Shown: piece by piece, positions 46,490-55,206 of the stretch
Layout: every line of letters begins with the position of its first letter
How positions within the stretch are numbered: the stretch's first letter is position 1
DNA from: CADEDH01 sp963732695
Lineage (GTDB): Bacteria > Actinomycetota > Acidimicrobiia > Acidimicrobiales > SZUA-35
Direction: 5' to 3'
Assembly (NCBI GenBank): GCA_963732695.1
Contig: CAVTAP010000021.1
Span: forward strand, 124,001-188,000
Length of the DNA: 64,000 bases
Program-made: the position numbers and the translations under genes
Notes under the pieces: model-generated
Seen by the model: the letters and a program-made list of their open reading frames with translations, nothing else
Told to the model about the DNA's origin: nothing
Database searches by the model: none

Positions 46490-47706
46490 GAGCGGTACCC
46501 GGCGTTGATGTCGATGTAGGCGTGGGTCAGGTCGCAGGTCCAGATCGTGGCCCGCCCCTCCCCCACCCCGACGTCGACCGACACCACCACGTCCTGTTGC
46601 TGAAGGTGCTCGGTGGCACGGGCCTCGGAGTAGCCGGGGGCCACCTTGCCGCCCTGGGTGACCAGCTCGCTGCCGATACGGATCACCAGGGCGTCTCGGC
46701 TGGCCTTCTGGCCCGCCTTGCCCACCGCCATCACGATGCGGCCCCAGTTGGCGTCGGAGGCGGCCAGCGCCGTCTTGACCAGGGGCGAGTTGCCGATGGC
46801 CAGGGCGATGGCCTTGGCCGCGGCGTCGCTCTCGGCCCCGGTCACCGTGACCTCCACGAACTTCGACGCCCCCTCGCCGTCCCGCACGATCTGGTGGGCC
46901 AGGCTCAGGTTGACCTGGTCGAGGGCGGCCACGAAAGCGGCCCAGTGGGGCGACTCCGGCCCGGTCACTGGTTCGTTGCCGGCGGCGCCGGTGGCGAACA
47001 GGAGCACGGTGTCGCTGGTGGAGGTGTCGGAGTCGACCGTGATCCGGTTGTAGCTGGCCTCCACCGAGGCCGACACCGCCGCCTGCAGCGCCTCGGCCGT
47101 GACCGCCAGGTCGGTGAACACGAAGCTGAGCATGGTGGCCATGTCGGGGGCGATCATGCCGCTGCCCTTGGCGATGCCGGCCACGTGGGCCGACGTGCCG
47201 GCCACGGGGGCGGTGGCCCCCTTGGCGTAGGTGTCGGTGGTGCGGATGGCATCGGCCGCCTCGGGCCAGGTGGCGGCCGGACGGCCGGCCAGCACCGGCA
47301 GGGCGGCTCGCAGGGCCGACTCGTCGAGCGGTTCGCCGATCACGCCGGTGGAGGCGACGAACACCTCGTGGGGCTGGCAGCCGAGCACACCGGCCAGCAC
47401 CTCGGCGGTGAGGGCGGTGGCCGACTCGCCGGCCGAGCCGGTGAAGGCGTTGGCGTTGCCGGCGTTGCACACCACGGCCCGGGCCGTGCCCCGGCCCAGG
47501 TTGGCCTTGCACCAGTCGACCGGGGCCGAGGTGCACAGGGAGCGGGTGAAGGCGCCGGCCACGGTGGTGCCCTCGGCCAGCACGGCCAGCATCAGGTCGG
47601 GCCGGCCCTGGTAGCGGAGGCCGGCGGCGTGGGTGGCGAAGGTGACGCCGGCGATGGCCGGGATCTCGGGGAACGACGCCGGGGCGAGAGGTGAGATGGC
47701 AGTCAC
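46486..47706 (-). CDS. argJ: Glutamate N-acetyltransferase / amino-acid acetyltransferase
   Basis: ArgJ recycles the acetyl group between acetylornithine and glutamate. The 406-residue precursor is cut by itself into two chains; the cleavage site is seen as KGSGMIAPDMATMLSFV, with the Thr of MATML as the new N-terminus. NAGNANAFTGSAGESATAL and DSDTSTSDTVLLFATG are further signatures. The C-terminus CDLTHAYIDINAGYRS is the normal end. GTG at 47706 overlaps the argC stop by one base. The gene is part of the argCJBDFRH run. Confidence 0.95.
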   Translation of the reverse strand: MTAISPLAPASFPEIPAIAGVTFATHAAGLRYQGRPDLMLAVLAEGTTVAGAFTRSLCTSAPVDWCKANLGRGTARAVVCNAGNANAFTGSAGESATALTAEVLAGVLGCQPHEVFVASTGVIGEPLDESALRAALPVLAGRPAATWPEAADAIRTTDTYAKGATAPVAGTSAHVAGIAKGSGMIAPDMATMLSFVFTDLAVTAEALQAAVSASVEASYNRITVDSDTSTSDTVLLFATGAAGNEPVTGPESPHWAAFVAALDQVNLSLAHQIVRDGEGASKFVEVTVTGAESDAAAKAIALAIGNSPLVKTALAASDANWGRIVMAVGKAGQKASRDALVIRIGSELVTQGGKVAPGYSEARATEHLQQQDVVVSVDVGVGEGRATIWTCDLTHAYIDINAGYRS

Positions 47707-48776
47707 TACGGGTACACCCCCGGGCCCATCAGGCCGGTCCGTTCGTCGAGGCCGGTGGCCAGGTTGGCGCACTGGATGGCCATGCCCGAGGCGCCCTTCA
47801 CCAGGTTGTCGAGCGTGGCGATACCGAGCACCAGGCCGGTGCGGGGGTCGACCCGGGCCGTGAGGTGCACGGCGTTGGACCCCAGCGTGGCCTTGGTGGA
47901 CGGGCTGCGGTCGGACACCACCATGAACGGCTCGCCCCGGTAGAACTCCCGCATGGCGGCGGTGGCGTCGGCCGAGGTGGCGCCGGCGGCGGCCGCCGTG
48001 GGCCGGCCGTAACACGTGGCCAGGATGCCCCGGTTCATCGGCACGAGGTGGGGGGTGAACAGCACGCTGGGGCTGGCGCCGGTCCGGTCGGCCAGCGCCT
48101 GCTCGATCTCGGGGGTGTGGCGGTGGGTCAGCAGGCCGTAGGCCGTGGTGTCCTCGTCGACCGTGCAGAAGGTGGTGTGCTCCTTGGGCGGGCGGCCGGC
48201 GCCGCTGACCCCGGTCTTGATGTCGGCCACCAGACCCTCGGGCTCGATCAGCCCGGCGGCCAGCAGCGGGGCCAGGGCGAACACCGAGGTGGCGACGTTG
48301 CAGCCGGTGGCGGCGATCAGCTCGGCCCCCGAGATCTTGTCCCGGAACAGCTCGGGCAGGCCGTAGACGGCCTCGGCCAGCAGCTCGGGACAGGTATGGG
48401 GTGCGCCGTACCACTGGGGGTAGAGATCGGCGTCGTGGAGCCGGAAGTCGGACCCCATGTCGACGATGTGGCCCACCCGGCCCTTGATCTCGGGCACCAC
48501 GTTCATCGACACGCCGTGGGGCAGGCCGCAGAACACGACGTCGAGGCCGTCGAGGGCGCCGGGATCGTAGGCGTCGTAGACCCGGTCGCCGTAGGCCATG
48601 GCCAGGCTCGGATAGAGGTCGGCGATGGGCTTGCCGGCCTGGCTGTCGCCGGTGGCCACCACGAGATCGAAGCTCGGATGCTGCACCAGAAGGCGGAGCA
48701 GCTCGGCCCCGGTGTAGCCGGAGGCGCCGACGATGCCGACGCGCAGCCGTGGCGGATTGGGGTCGTGTAGTGTCAC
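47706..48776 (-). CDS. argC: N-acetyl-gamma-glutamyl-phosphate reductase
   Basis: ArgC reduces N-acetylglutamyl phosphate with NADPH. The 356-residue protein begins LRVGIVGASGYTGAELLRLL and has the catalytic Cys in AATGCNVATSVFALAPLL and the substrate loop GVSGAGRPPKEH. The C-terminus VKGASGMAIQCANLA is typical. GTG at 48776 is chosen because AGGAG lies 7 bases before it; the frame is open further upstream but holds no family sequence. It is the first gene of the operon, behind a good promoter and an ArgR-like site. Confidence 0.94.
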   Translation of the reverse strand: MTLHDPNPPRLRVGIVGASGYTGAELLRLLVQHPSFDLVVATGDSQAGKPIADLYPSLAMAYGDRVYDAYDPGALDGLDVVFCGLPHGVSMNVVPEIKGRVGHIVDMGSDFRLHDADLYPQWYGAPHTCPELLAEAVYGLPELFRDKISGAELIAATGCNVATSVFALAPLLAAGLIEPEGLVADIKTGVSGAGRPPKEHTTFCTVDEDTTAYGLLTHRHTPEIEQALADRTGASPSVLFTPHLVPMNRGILATCYGRPTAAAAGATSADATAAMREFYRGEPFMVVSDRSPSTKATLGSNAVHLTARVDPRTGLVLGIATLDNLVKGASGMAIQCANLATGLDERTGLMGPGVYP

Positions 48777-48832
48777 GTCTGCGCTCCTGTGGGCATTCGA
48801 CGACGGCGGATCTGCACGGCGGGACAGGCAGA

Positions 48833-48866
48833 TGTAAGAATATACGGCGAGTCCGATATTCATGCA
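48833..48866 (-). promoter_or_regulatory. ArgR-type operator overlapping the argC promoter
   Basis: On the minus strand the segment holds two arms, TGCATGAATAT and TATATTCTTACA, separated by 11 bases. The TGAAT and ATTC cores are those of ARG boxes, although the spacing is wider than a single 18-bp box, so these may be halves of two boxes. It covers the -10 and most of the -35 box, so ArgR binding would block transcription. Confidence 0.6.
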
Positions 48867-48867
48867 A
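48839..48867 (-). promoter_or_regulatory. argC operon promoter
   Basis: TTGCAT (48862-48867) and TATATT (48839-48844) on the minus strand have a 17-base spacer. This is the strongest promoter-like pair in the window. Transcription would begin near 48832, giving a leader of about 56 bases with an AGGAG ribosome binding site at 48784-48788. Confidence 0.75.
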
Positions 48868-49090
48868 CCCTGTTGCCGGAGGACCGACGGCCCGGCCCCG
48901 GCCCATCCCAGGGGCGGACCTGCCACATCGGGACCCCAGTTCCATCCGTGCCCCCCTATGTTCCCCTGCAAGGTACATAGGGGTGCACGGTTCATTCTGA
49001 GGTCCCGATGTTGCGCCTCCGACTCCGGGGCGGCGACGCTGGTCACCGGACGCCGGCGCCGGGCCGGCCCCCCGAACGGAGTGGAGCGAC
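48868..49090. other. Intergenic region between argC and the MaoC-like gene, with a 9-bp inverted repeat
   Basis: CCCCTATGT (48953-48961) and ACATAGGGG (48975-48983) are perfect inverted copies separated by 13 bases. They could bind a dimeric regulator of the plus-strand gene at 49091. A GGAG lies before its ATG. No other gene is seen. Confidence 0.5.
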
Positions 49091-49894
49091 ATGGCCGAGA
49101 CGCTGCCCGTACACGAGTTGGTGGCCTACAACACCGCCATCGACAGTGAGAACAAGATCCACGACGACGACGTGGCCGCCCGCTTCGGCTTCACCGGCGG
49201 CCTGGTGCCCGGGGTCGACGTGTACGCCTACCTGTGCCAGCCGGCGCTGGCCCACTGGGGCGCCCGGTTCCTCGACTCGAGCCGGGTATCGGTCCGCTTC
49301 GACTCCCCCATCTACGACGGCGAGACCACCCGCATCGCCGCCACCCTCGACGACGACGGCGTGCTGCGGGCCGAGGCCGTCACCGCCAACGGAAAGCCGG
49401 CCACGCTGGAGGCCCAGCTCCTCGACACGAGGCCCGTGCCGCCGCCCACCTCCGCCGCCCCCACCAATCCCGACCGGCCCCCGGCCTCGCCCGAGGTGCT
49501 GGTGGCCGACGAGCCACTCGGCTCCTACACCACCCAGATCGACGCCGAGCAGCACGCCGCCTACCTGCGCGACATCCGCGACCCCGACAGCCCGGTCACG
49601 GCTCTGGGAGCGGTCCACCCGGGCTGGCTGCTGCGCCAGGCGAACTACATTCTCAGCCGGAACGTGACGCTCGGCCCCTGGATGCACGTGGGCTCGCTGG
49701 TGGACCACCTGGCGCCGGCCCCGATCGGCCAGCCGCTCGAGGTGCGGGGGTTCACCCGCCGGGCCTACGAGCACAAGGGCCACCGGTTCGTCCTCCTGGC
49801 GGTGGTGATCTACGGACCCGACGGCCAGCCGGTGTGCAGCGTCGACCACACCGCCATCTACGAGCCCCGCCAGGTCCGGGAACTGGCCGGCTGA
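49091..49894 (+). CDS. MaoC-like double hot-dog protein, function unknown
   Basis: This 267-residue protein looks like a two-domain hot-dog fold of the MaoC dehydratase/thioesterase group. The N-terminal half contains HDDDVAARFGFTGGLVPGVD, which resembles the start of MaoC-like domains, and a beta-rich RFDSPIYDGETTRI. The second half contains GAVHPGWLLRQANYILSRN and HVGSLVDHLAPAPIGQPLEV. A clear D-x4-H hydratase dyad is not seen, so a thioesterase-like or binding role is possible. The ATG follows GGAGTGGAG at normal spacing. The gene is divergent from the arginine operon and shows no link to it. Confidence 0.68.
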   Translation: MAETLPVHELVAYNTAIDSENKIHDDDVAARFGFTGGLVPGVDVYAYLCQPALAHWGARFLDSSRVSVRFDSPIYDGETTRIAATLDDDGVLRAEAVTANGKPATLEAQLLDTRPVPPPTSAAPTNPDRPPASPEVLVADEPLGSYTTQIDAEQHAAYLRDIRDPDSPVTALGAVHPGWLLRQANYILSRNVTLGPWMHVGSLVDHLAPAPIGQPLEVRGFTRRAYEHKGHRFVLLAVVIYGPDGQPVCSVDHTAIYEPRQVRELAG

Positions 49895-50172
49895 GTGGAC
49901 GCCGTCCCCTCGGCCCTCTTCATCGCTCCGCCTTCCTGGGCTCGATCGTCGACCGCTGCTCGCGGCTGAACGGCCCCTCGTGGCCGACGAGTACCGCTCT
50001 CTGAGCAGCTGGCTACGGGGCTCGTGGAGCGCAGATGACCGGCCCGAGCAGGAGGGTGCCCCCGGGCAACCCGGGGACGCGCCGTCGGCCGCCGAGCCCT
50101 GGTTGCCGGCCGGGCGCCGATGGCCCGACCGTTCGCGGCCGCTGGACCCCCGCCGGCTACGCTCGAACTCTT
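49895..50172 (+). other. Intergenic region before udk
   Basis: These 278 bases have no convincing gene. The frame of udk is open upstream but has no family sequence. A TACGCT box at 50158-50163 lies 9 bases before the udk GTG and is a leaderless promoter candidate. Confidence 0.4.
50158..50163 (+). promoter_or_regulatory. Putative -10 box for udk
   Basis: TACGCT ends 9 bases before GTG at 50173, and there is no ribosome binding site between. Confidence 0.35.
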
Positions 50173-50823
50173 GTGAGCCCTCCTCTCCTCGTCGGTGTCT
50201 GCGGCGGCAGCGGATCAGGCAAGTCCACCCTGGCGGCACGGGTGGCGGAACGATGGGAGGTCGACCACCCCGGGGCCAGAGCGGTGGTGCTCAGCTTCGA
50301 CGCGTACTACCACGATCAGTCACACCTGCCGATGGCCGAACGGGCCCTGGTCAACTACGACCATCCCGACTCCCTCGACGCCGGCCTGATGGCCGCCCAC
50401 CTCCGGGCGCTGCGGGCGCGCGACCGAGTGGGCGTGCCCGGCTACGACTTCGCCACCTACCGCCGCACCGGCGACGTGGAGCTGGTGGAACCGGCCGACC
50501 TCGTGCTGGTGGAAGGCATCCTACTGTTCGCCTTCGCCGATCTGTGGGAGCTGCTCGACTACCGGGTGTTCCGCAACTGCCCGGAGCCGGTGCGCTTCGA
50601 ACGCCGGCTGACCCGCGACACCACCGAACGGGGCCGAACCGTGGCGTCGGTCAAGGCCCAGCTGGCGGCGAGCGTGAAGCCCATGCACGACCGCTACGTC
50701 GAGCCCCACGTCGTCGCCGCCGATTTCGTGACCGAGCACGGCGACGACCTCGACCACGTGACGGCCCGGCTCCTGGCCGAGCTCACCCTGCGGGCCGGCG
50801 CCGGCGCCCCCACCCGCCCCTGA
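50173..50823 (+). CDS. udk: Uridine kinase
   Basis: Udk phosphorylates uridine and cytidine in nucleoside salvage. The 216-residue protein begins PPLLVGVCGGSGSGKSTLA (P-loop) and has LSFDAYYHDQSHLP with the substrate Asp, NYDHPDSLDAGLMA and LVEGILLFAFADLWELLDYR. ERGRTVASVKAQ is a further family block. The length fits the single-domain bacterial enzyme. GTG at 50173 is the only start that places the P-loop near the N-terminus. The gene converges with pepF across a nested palindrome. Confidence 0.9.
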   Translation: MSPPLLVGVCGGSGSGKSTLAARVAERWEVDHPGARAVVLSFDAYYHDQSHLPMAERALVNYDHPDSLDAGLMAAHLRALRARDRVGVPGYDFATYRRTGDVELVEPADLVLVEGILLFAFADLWELLDYRVFRNCPEPVRFERRLTRDTTERGRTVASVKAQLAASVKPMHDRYVEPHVVAADFVTEHGDDLDHVTARLLAELTLRAGAGAPTRP

Positions 50824-50834
50824 CACCGGCTGTC

Positions 50835-50891
50835 GGCCGAACCTTGTCGCCTTGTGCCGCCTGTGGCGGCATTTCTTCACAAGGTTCGGCC
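50835..50891. terminator. Nested palindrome between udk and pepF
   Basis: A perfect 13-bp inverted repeat (50835-50847 with 50879-50891) encloses a second hairpin, TGCCGCC-TGT-GGCGGCA (50855-50871). It lies between the convergent udk and pepF stops and probably terminates both. Confidence 0.7.
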
Positions 50892-50901
50892 GCCTGGCGG
50901 C

Positions 50902-52710
50902 CTACTGGAGGCGGCCGGCGGCGCTGGCAGCGGCTTCGGCCGCGTCCAGCTGACCCTCGACGATGGCCAGGCCCCCGTCCCAGAAGGCGGGATCGGCCAG
51001 GTCGACGCCCACGATGCGCCCCAGCTCCTCGGGGGCCATCGACCCGCCGGCCGACAGCAGCTCCAGGTAGGCCGGGACGAAGCCCGGCCCCTCCTGCTCG
51101 TAGCGGGCGTAGACCGACAGGGCGAGCAGCTGGCCGTAGGCGTAGGCGTAGACGTAGCCGGGGGAGCCGATGAAATGAGGGATGTAGGACCACCAGGTGC
51201 GGTAGCCCTCGGTCACCTCCACCGCGTCGCCCAGCATGTCGGTCTGGGTCTCGGCCCACAGCTCGCCGAACCGGTCCACCGACAGCTCGCCCTCACGGCG
51301 GCGGCTGGTGTGGCAGGCGTGCTCGAAACGGTTCATGGCCACCTGGCGGAACACGGTGGCCACCGAGTCGTCGATGATCGAGGCCAGGAGGGCGAACCGC
51401 TCCCCCGGGTCGTCGATCAGCGACAGCAGCCGCTTGTTGGTGACGGCCTCGCCGAACACCGAGGCCGTCTCGGCCAGCGTCAGAGGGGTGGACTGGTGGA
51501 AGACGCCCTGGGGCCGGGCCAGGTAGGCGTGGACCCCGTGGCCCAGCTCGTGGGCCAGGGTCGAGACGTCGCGGGGGCGTGACGTCCAGTTCAACAGCAC
51601 GTAGGGGTGGTGGCTCGGCACGGTGTAGGCACAGAACGCGCCCGGGCGCTTGCCCGGCCGCACCGGAGCGTCGATCCAGCCCTCGTCGATGAAGCGGCCC
51701 ACGATGTCGGCCAGCTCGGGAGAGAACGACTGGTAGGCGTCGCGCACCACGGCGGTGGCCTCGGCCCAGCCGATGGCCTGCTGGCCCTGGGCCACGGCGG
51801 CCATGCGGTCGTAGTCGGCCAGGCGGTCGAGACCCAGCACCCTGGCTTTGATCCCGTACCACCGCTGGGGGATGTCGTAGCGCTTGACCACCGCCTCCAC
51901 CAGAGCATCCACCGAGGCGTCGCTGGCCTCGTTGGACAGGTTGCGGCTGGAGATCCAGGTGTCGAACGAGCGCAGGCGGTCTTCCACCGATCGATCGAGC
52001 AGGAGGGTGTTGTAGATGTAGCCCCGGGTCCGCAGGCCGGGGGCCAGCCCGGCGGTGACGGCGGCCGCCGCACCCTGGCGGACCGAGCGGTCGGGGTGTT
52101 GGAGGAGAGACAGGCCCTGCTCCAGGGGGGCCGCCCGGGTGCCCCCCTGGCCGTCGTCGAGGTTCACCTCGATGGCCGAGGTGAGCTCGGAGAACAACCG
52201 GACCCAGGCCGAGGCGCCGGTGACCGACGTCTCGATCAGCACCTTCTCCTCCGGCTCGGTGAGCAGGTGGGGGCGGTTGAGGCGGGTCAGCTCCAGGTGG
52301 TGACGGCAGAAGTCGAGCACCGGGTCGGCCATCACCCGGTTGACGTGCCCGTCGTCGGCGGCGGCGAACTCCAGCTCCACGAACACCAGCAGGGTGCCCA
52401 CCTCGGTGGCCTGCTCCTGCACCTGCTGCATGAGGGCGCCCCGCTCGGGGTCGAGCGTGTTCTCGCTGAAGCGGAGCATGCCGTAGTTGCCGGCCCGGCC
52501 CATCAGCTCGTTGATGTCGGCCACGGTGGTCATCAGCGCGGCCAGCTCGGCCGCCTCCAGGGTGCCGACCCGTCCCCGGTAGCCGGCCAGGCCCTGGGCC
52601 AGCTCCTTGGCCTGGGCGATCAGCTCGAGGGGCGACGGGGCGCCGTCGAGCAGCGGCTCCAGATCCCAGGCGACGGTGGCGGCGGACAGGTCGGGGTCGG
52701 TTGCTGTCAT
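50902..52710 (-). CDS. pepF: Oligoendopeptidase F (M3 family)
   Basis: PepF is a zinc metallopeptidase that degrades short peptides in the cytoplasm. The 602-residue protein has the zinc motif HELGHGVH (HExxH) within DVSTLAHELGHGVHAYLA near residue 390, followed by ETASVFGEAVTN with the third ligand Glu. The N-terminal part is helical (WDLEPLLDGAPSPLELIAQA and so on) and the C-terminus contains YVYAYAYGQLLALSVY, a substrate-side block of M3B enzymes. ATG at 52710 has no strong ribosome binding site. The gene lies downstream of pheT on the same strand but is not obviously linked in function. Confidence 0.92.
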   Translation of the reverse strand: MTATDPDLSAATVAWDLEPLLDGAPSPLELIAQAKELAQGLAGYRGRVGTLEAAELAALMTTVADINELMGRAGNYGMLRFSENTLDPERGALMQQVQEQATEVGTLLVFVELEFAAADDGHVNRVMADPVLDFCRHHLELTRLNRPHLLTEPEEKVLIETSVTGASAWVRLFSELTSAIEVNLDDGQGGTRAAPLEQGLSLLQHPDRSVRQGAAAAVTAGLAPGLRTRGYIYNTLLLDRSVEDRLRSFDTWISSRNLSNEASDASVDALVEAVVKRYDIPQRWYGIKARVLGLDRLADYDRMAAVAQGQQAIGWAEATAVVRDAYQSFSPELADIVGRFIDEGWIDAPVRPGKRPGAFCAYTVPSHHPYVLLNWTSRPRDVSTLAHELGHGVHAYLARPQGVFHQSTPLTLAETASVFGEAVTNKRLLSLIDDPGERFALLASIIDDSVATVFRQVAMNRFEHACHTSRRREGELSVDRFGELWAETQTDMLGDAVEVTEGYRTWWSYIPHFIGSPGYVYAYAYGQLLALSVYARYEQEGPGFVPAYLELLSAGGSMAPEELGRIVGVDLADPAFWDGGLAIVEGQLDAAEAAASAAGRLQ

Positions 52711-52751
52711 GGCTTCATGATGCCCGAACCCCGCCGGGGCGGCTACGCCGA

Positions 52752-55130
52752 CTAACGCAGCTCGGCCTGGTGGGCCTTCACGACGGCGTCGATGCAGCTC
52801 TGACGGGCCTGGGCGATCTCGGCGTCGGTGAGGGTGCGGTCGTCGGCCTGGAAGCGCAGCGTGTAGGCCAGCGAGCGCCGGCCCTCGCCCAGCTGCGGGC
52901 TGCGGAAGACGTCGAACAGGTCGACCGAGCGCAGCAGGCCGGCTCCCGCCTTACGCAGGGTGCGGGCCACATCGGTGGCCGGCACGTCGTCGGCCACGGT
53001 GAAGGCCAGGTCGACGTCGCTGGAGGGGAAGCGGGACAGGGGCTTGTAGCGGGGGATGGTCTCCAGCGCGGCCACGATCGGCTCCACCGCCAACTGCACC
53101 CACGCCACCCGGCCGGCCACCTCGTAGCGCTCCAGCACCTCGGGATCGACCTCGCCCACCTCGCCGATCGTCCGACCCCGGAACACCACCTCACCCGAAC
53201 GGGTGGGGTGCAGGCCGGGGCGGGCCCGGTTGACGATGGTGAGCCCGGACAGGCCCAGCTCCCCCGCCATCCGGTGCACGAGGCGCACCGCGGCCTCGGC
53301 CGCCGTACGGCCCGGGCCGGCGTCGTCGGCGAACCCGGCCTCCACCGCCGCCGTGAGCTCCCGCTCGTCGGGCAACTCGGCGTCGGACGGGCCGAACACC
53401 CGGCCCAGCTCGTAGAGGCGGATCGTGCGGGCCCGGTGCGACTGGTTGTGGGCCACCGCCTTGAGCAGGCCCGGCAGCAGTGAGGTGCGCAGCACCGACT
53501 CCTCCACCACCAGCGGGTTCATCAGCGAGATGGCGGCCTGGTCGAGCCCGGCCCGCTCCAGGTCGCCCGGGGCGAGGAACGGATTGGGCATGGCCTCGCT
53601 GAACCCGGCCCCGAGCAGGCTGCGCCGGATCCGGCGCCGGGCCCGCTGGACCGGCGTCAGGCGGCCGCCCTGATCGGAGGTGGGGACCCGGCGCCCGGAG
53701 CGGCTGTAGCCGTGATGGCGCCCGACCTCCTCCACCACGTCGATCTCGGCCGACGAGTCGGGCCGCCACGACGGGATCGTGACCTGCAGCTCGGTGGCGC
53801 CGGTGGCGGTGGCCTCGAACCCGATGGGGTTGAGGTAGCCGGCGATCTCATCGGCGGTGAGTGCGGTGTTGAGCAGCAGGTTGACCCGGGGCACCCGGAC
53901 CGTGATGGGCGTTCGGGTGGGCCGGTTGCCGTCGACCACCACCCGGCCCGAGGCCACGGTGGCCCCGCACAGCTCCACGGCCAGCTCGGCGAACCGGTCG
54001 AGGGCCCGCTCCACGCCCTCGGGATCGACACCCCGCTCGTAGCGGGTGGATGCCTCGGAGCGCAGGCCCAGGCGGCGCGACGTCTTGGCGATCGACATCC
54101 GGTCCCAGATGGCGGCCTCCAGCAGCACGCTGGTGGTGGCGTCGCTGATCTCGGTGGACGCCCCGCCCATCACGCCGGCCAGGCCGATCGGCTCGTCGGC
54201 GGCGTTGGCGATCACGCCGTCGGCCGGGGTGATGGCGCGCTTGGCGTCGTCCAGCGTGGTCATGGTCTCGCCGTCACGCCCCCGACGCACGATGAGCGCC
54301 CCGTCGGGCACGAGGCCCAGGTCGTAGGTGTGGTTGGGCTGGCCCAGCTCCAGCATCACGTAGTTGGAGATGTCGACGATCGTGTTGATCGAGCGCATAC
54401 CCGAGCGTTCCAGGCGCTGCACCAGCCAGGTGGGCGACGGGCCCACGGTGACGCCGTCGAGCACCCGGAGGCCGAAGCGGAGGCACAGCTCGCCGTCGTC
54501 GATACGGACCGAGGCCCGATCGGCGGTGCGGGTGGTCCCGTCGGGCACCTCGGACGCCGGAATGGTGAACGGGACCTTCAGGCGGGCCGCCAGATCCCGG
54601 GTGACGCCGAGGATCGACAGGGCGTCGGGCCGGTTGCCCTCGATGTCGAGGTCGAACAGCACGTCGGTGTCGGCCCTCAGGGCGTCGGCCAGGGGCTGGC
54701 CCACGGGGAGACCGGGATCGAGGATCATGATGCCCGACGCGTCGGAGCCGGCCTCGAGCTCGGTGGCCGAGCACAGCATCCCGTTCGACCACTCACCGCG
54801 AAGCTTGCGCCGCGCGATTTCCAGGCCCGACGGCATCACGGTGCCCAGCGTGGCGAGGGGCACGAGGTCGCCGACGGCCATGTTGAACGCCCCGCAGCAG
54901 ATCTGGAGCGGTTGGCCGTCACCGGTGTCGACCTGGACCAGCTGGATCCGGTCGGCCTCGGGATGGGGGGCCAGGCCGAGGACCTTGGCCACCACGATGC
55001 CGTTCCAGGCGGCGCCGACGGTGTCGACGCTCTCCACCACCATGCCCAGATCGGTCATGGCCGCAGCCAGCTCGGCGGGGTCGCCCTCGATCGGGGCGAA
55101 CCGGCGCATCCACGACAACAGAACCTTCAT
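52752..55130 (-). CDS. pheT: Phenylalanyl-tRNA synthetase, beta subunit
   Basis: PheT is the beta subunit of the tetrameric PheRS and holds the editing site. The 792-residue protein starts MKVLLSWMRRFAPIEGDP and has an EMAP-like tRNA-binding domain (IVVAKVLGLAPHPEADRIQL to LEIARRKLRGEWSNGMLCS), a B3/B4 editing region, and the B5 domain around VPRVNLLLNTALTADEIAGY. The C-terminal anticodon-binding FDX-ACB domain begins YKPLSRFPSSDVDLAFTVAD. The domain order and length are normal. It lies 76 bases after pheS, with GTGGAG before the ATG. Confidence 0.96.
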   Translation of the reverse strand: MKVLLSWMRRFAPIEGDPAELAAAMTDLGMVVESVDTVGAAWNGIVVAKVLGLAPHPEADRIQLVQVDTGDGQPLQICCGAFNMAVGDLVPLATLGTVMPSGLEIARRKLRGEWSNGMLCSATELEAGSDASGIMILDPGLPVGQPLADALRADTDVLFDLDIEGNRPDALSILGVTRDLAARLKVPFTIPASEVPDGTTRTADRASVRIDDGELCLRFGLRVLDGVTVGPSPTWLVQRLERSGMRSINTIVDISNYVMLELGQPNHTYDLGLVPDGALIVRRGRDGETMTTLDDAKRAITPADGVIANAADEPIGLAGVMGGASTEISDATTSVLLEAAIWDRMSIAKTSRRLGLRSEASTRYERGVDPEGVERALDRFAELAVELCGATVASGRVVVDGNRPTRTPITVRVPRVNLLLNTALTADEIAGYLNPIGFEATATGATELQVTIPSWRPDSSAEIDVVEEVGRHHGYSRSGRRVPTSDQGGRLTPVQRARRRIRRSLLGAGFSEAMPNPFLAPGDLERAGLDQAAISLMNPLVVEESVLRTSLLPGLLKAVAHNQSHRARTIRLYELGRVFGPSDAELPDERELTAAVEAGFADDAGPGRTAAEAAVRLVHRMAGELGLSGLTIVNRARPGLHPTRSGEVVFRGRTIGEVGEVDPEVLERYEVAGRVAWVQLAVEPIVAALETIPRYKPLSRFPSSDVDLAFTVADDVPATDVARTLRKAGAGLLRSVDLFDVFRSPQLGEGRRSLAYTLRFQADDRTLTDAEIAQARQSCIDAVVKAHQAELR

Positions 55131-55206
55131 CGAAACTCCACTACTCCTCGATCCCGGACGACGGGCCGCTCAGACAGCGCTCGCTCAGTTGAAGACCCGG
55201 TTCGGG

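Noticed and set aside
46486..49092. A long upstream extension of argJ through argC
   Set aside because: Family similarity begins only at 47706, and the extension overlaps the whole of argC in another frame.
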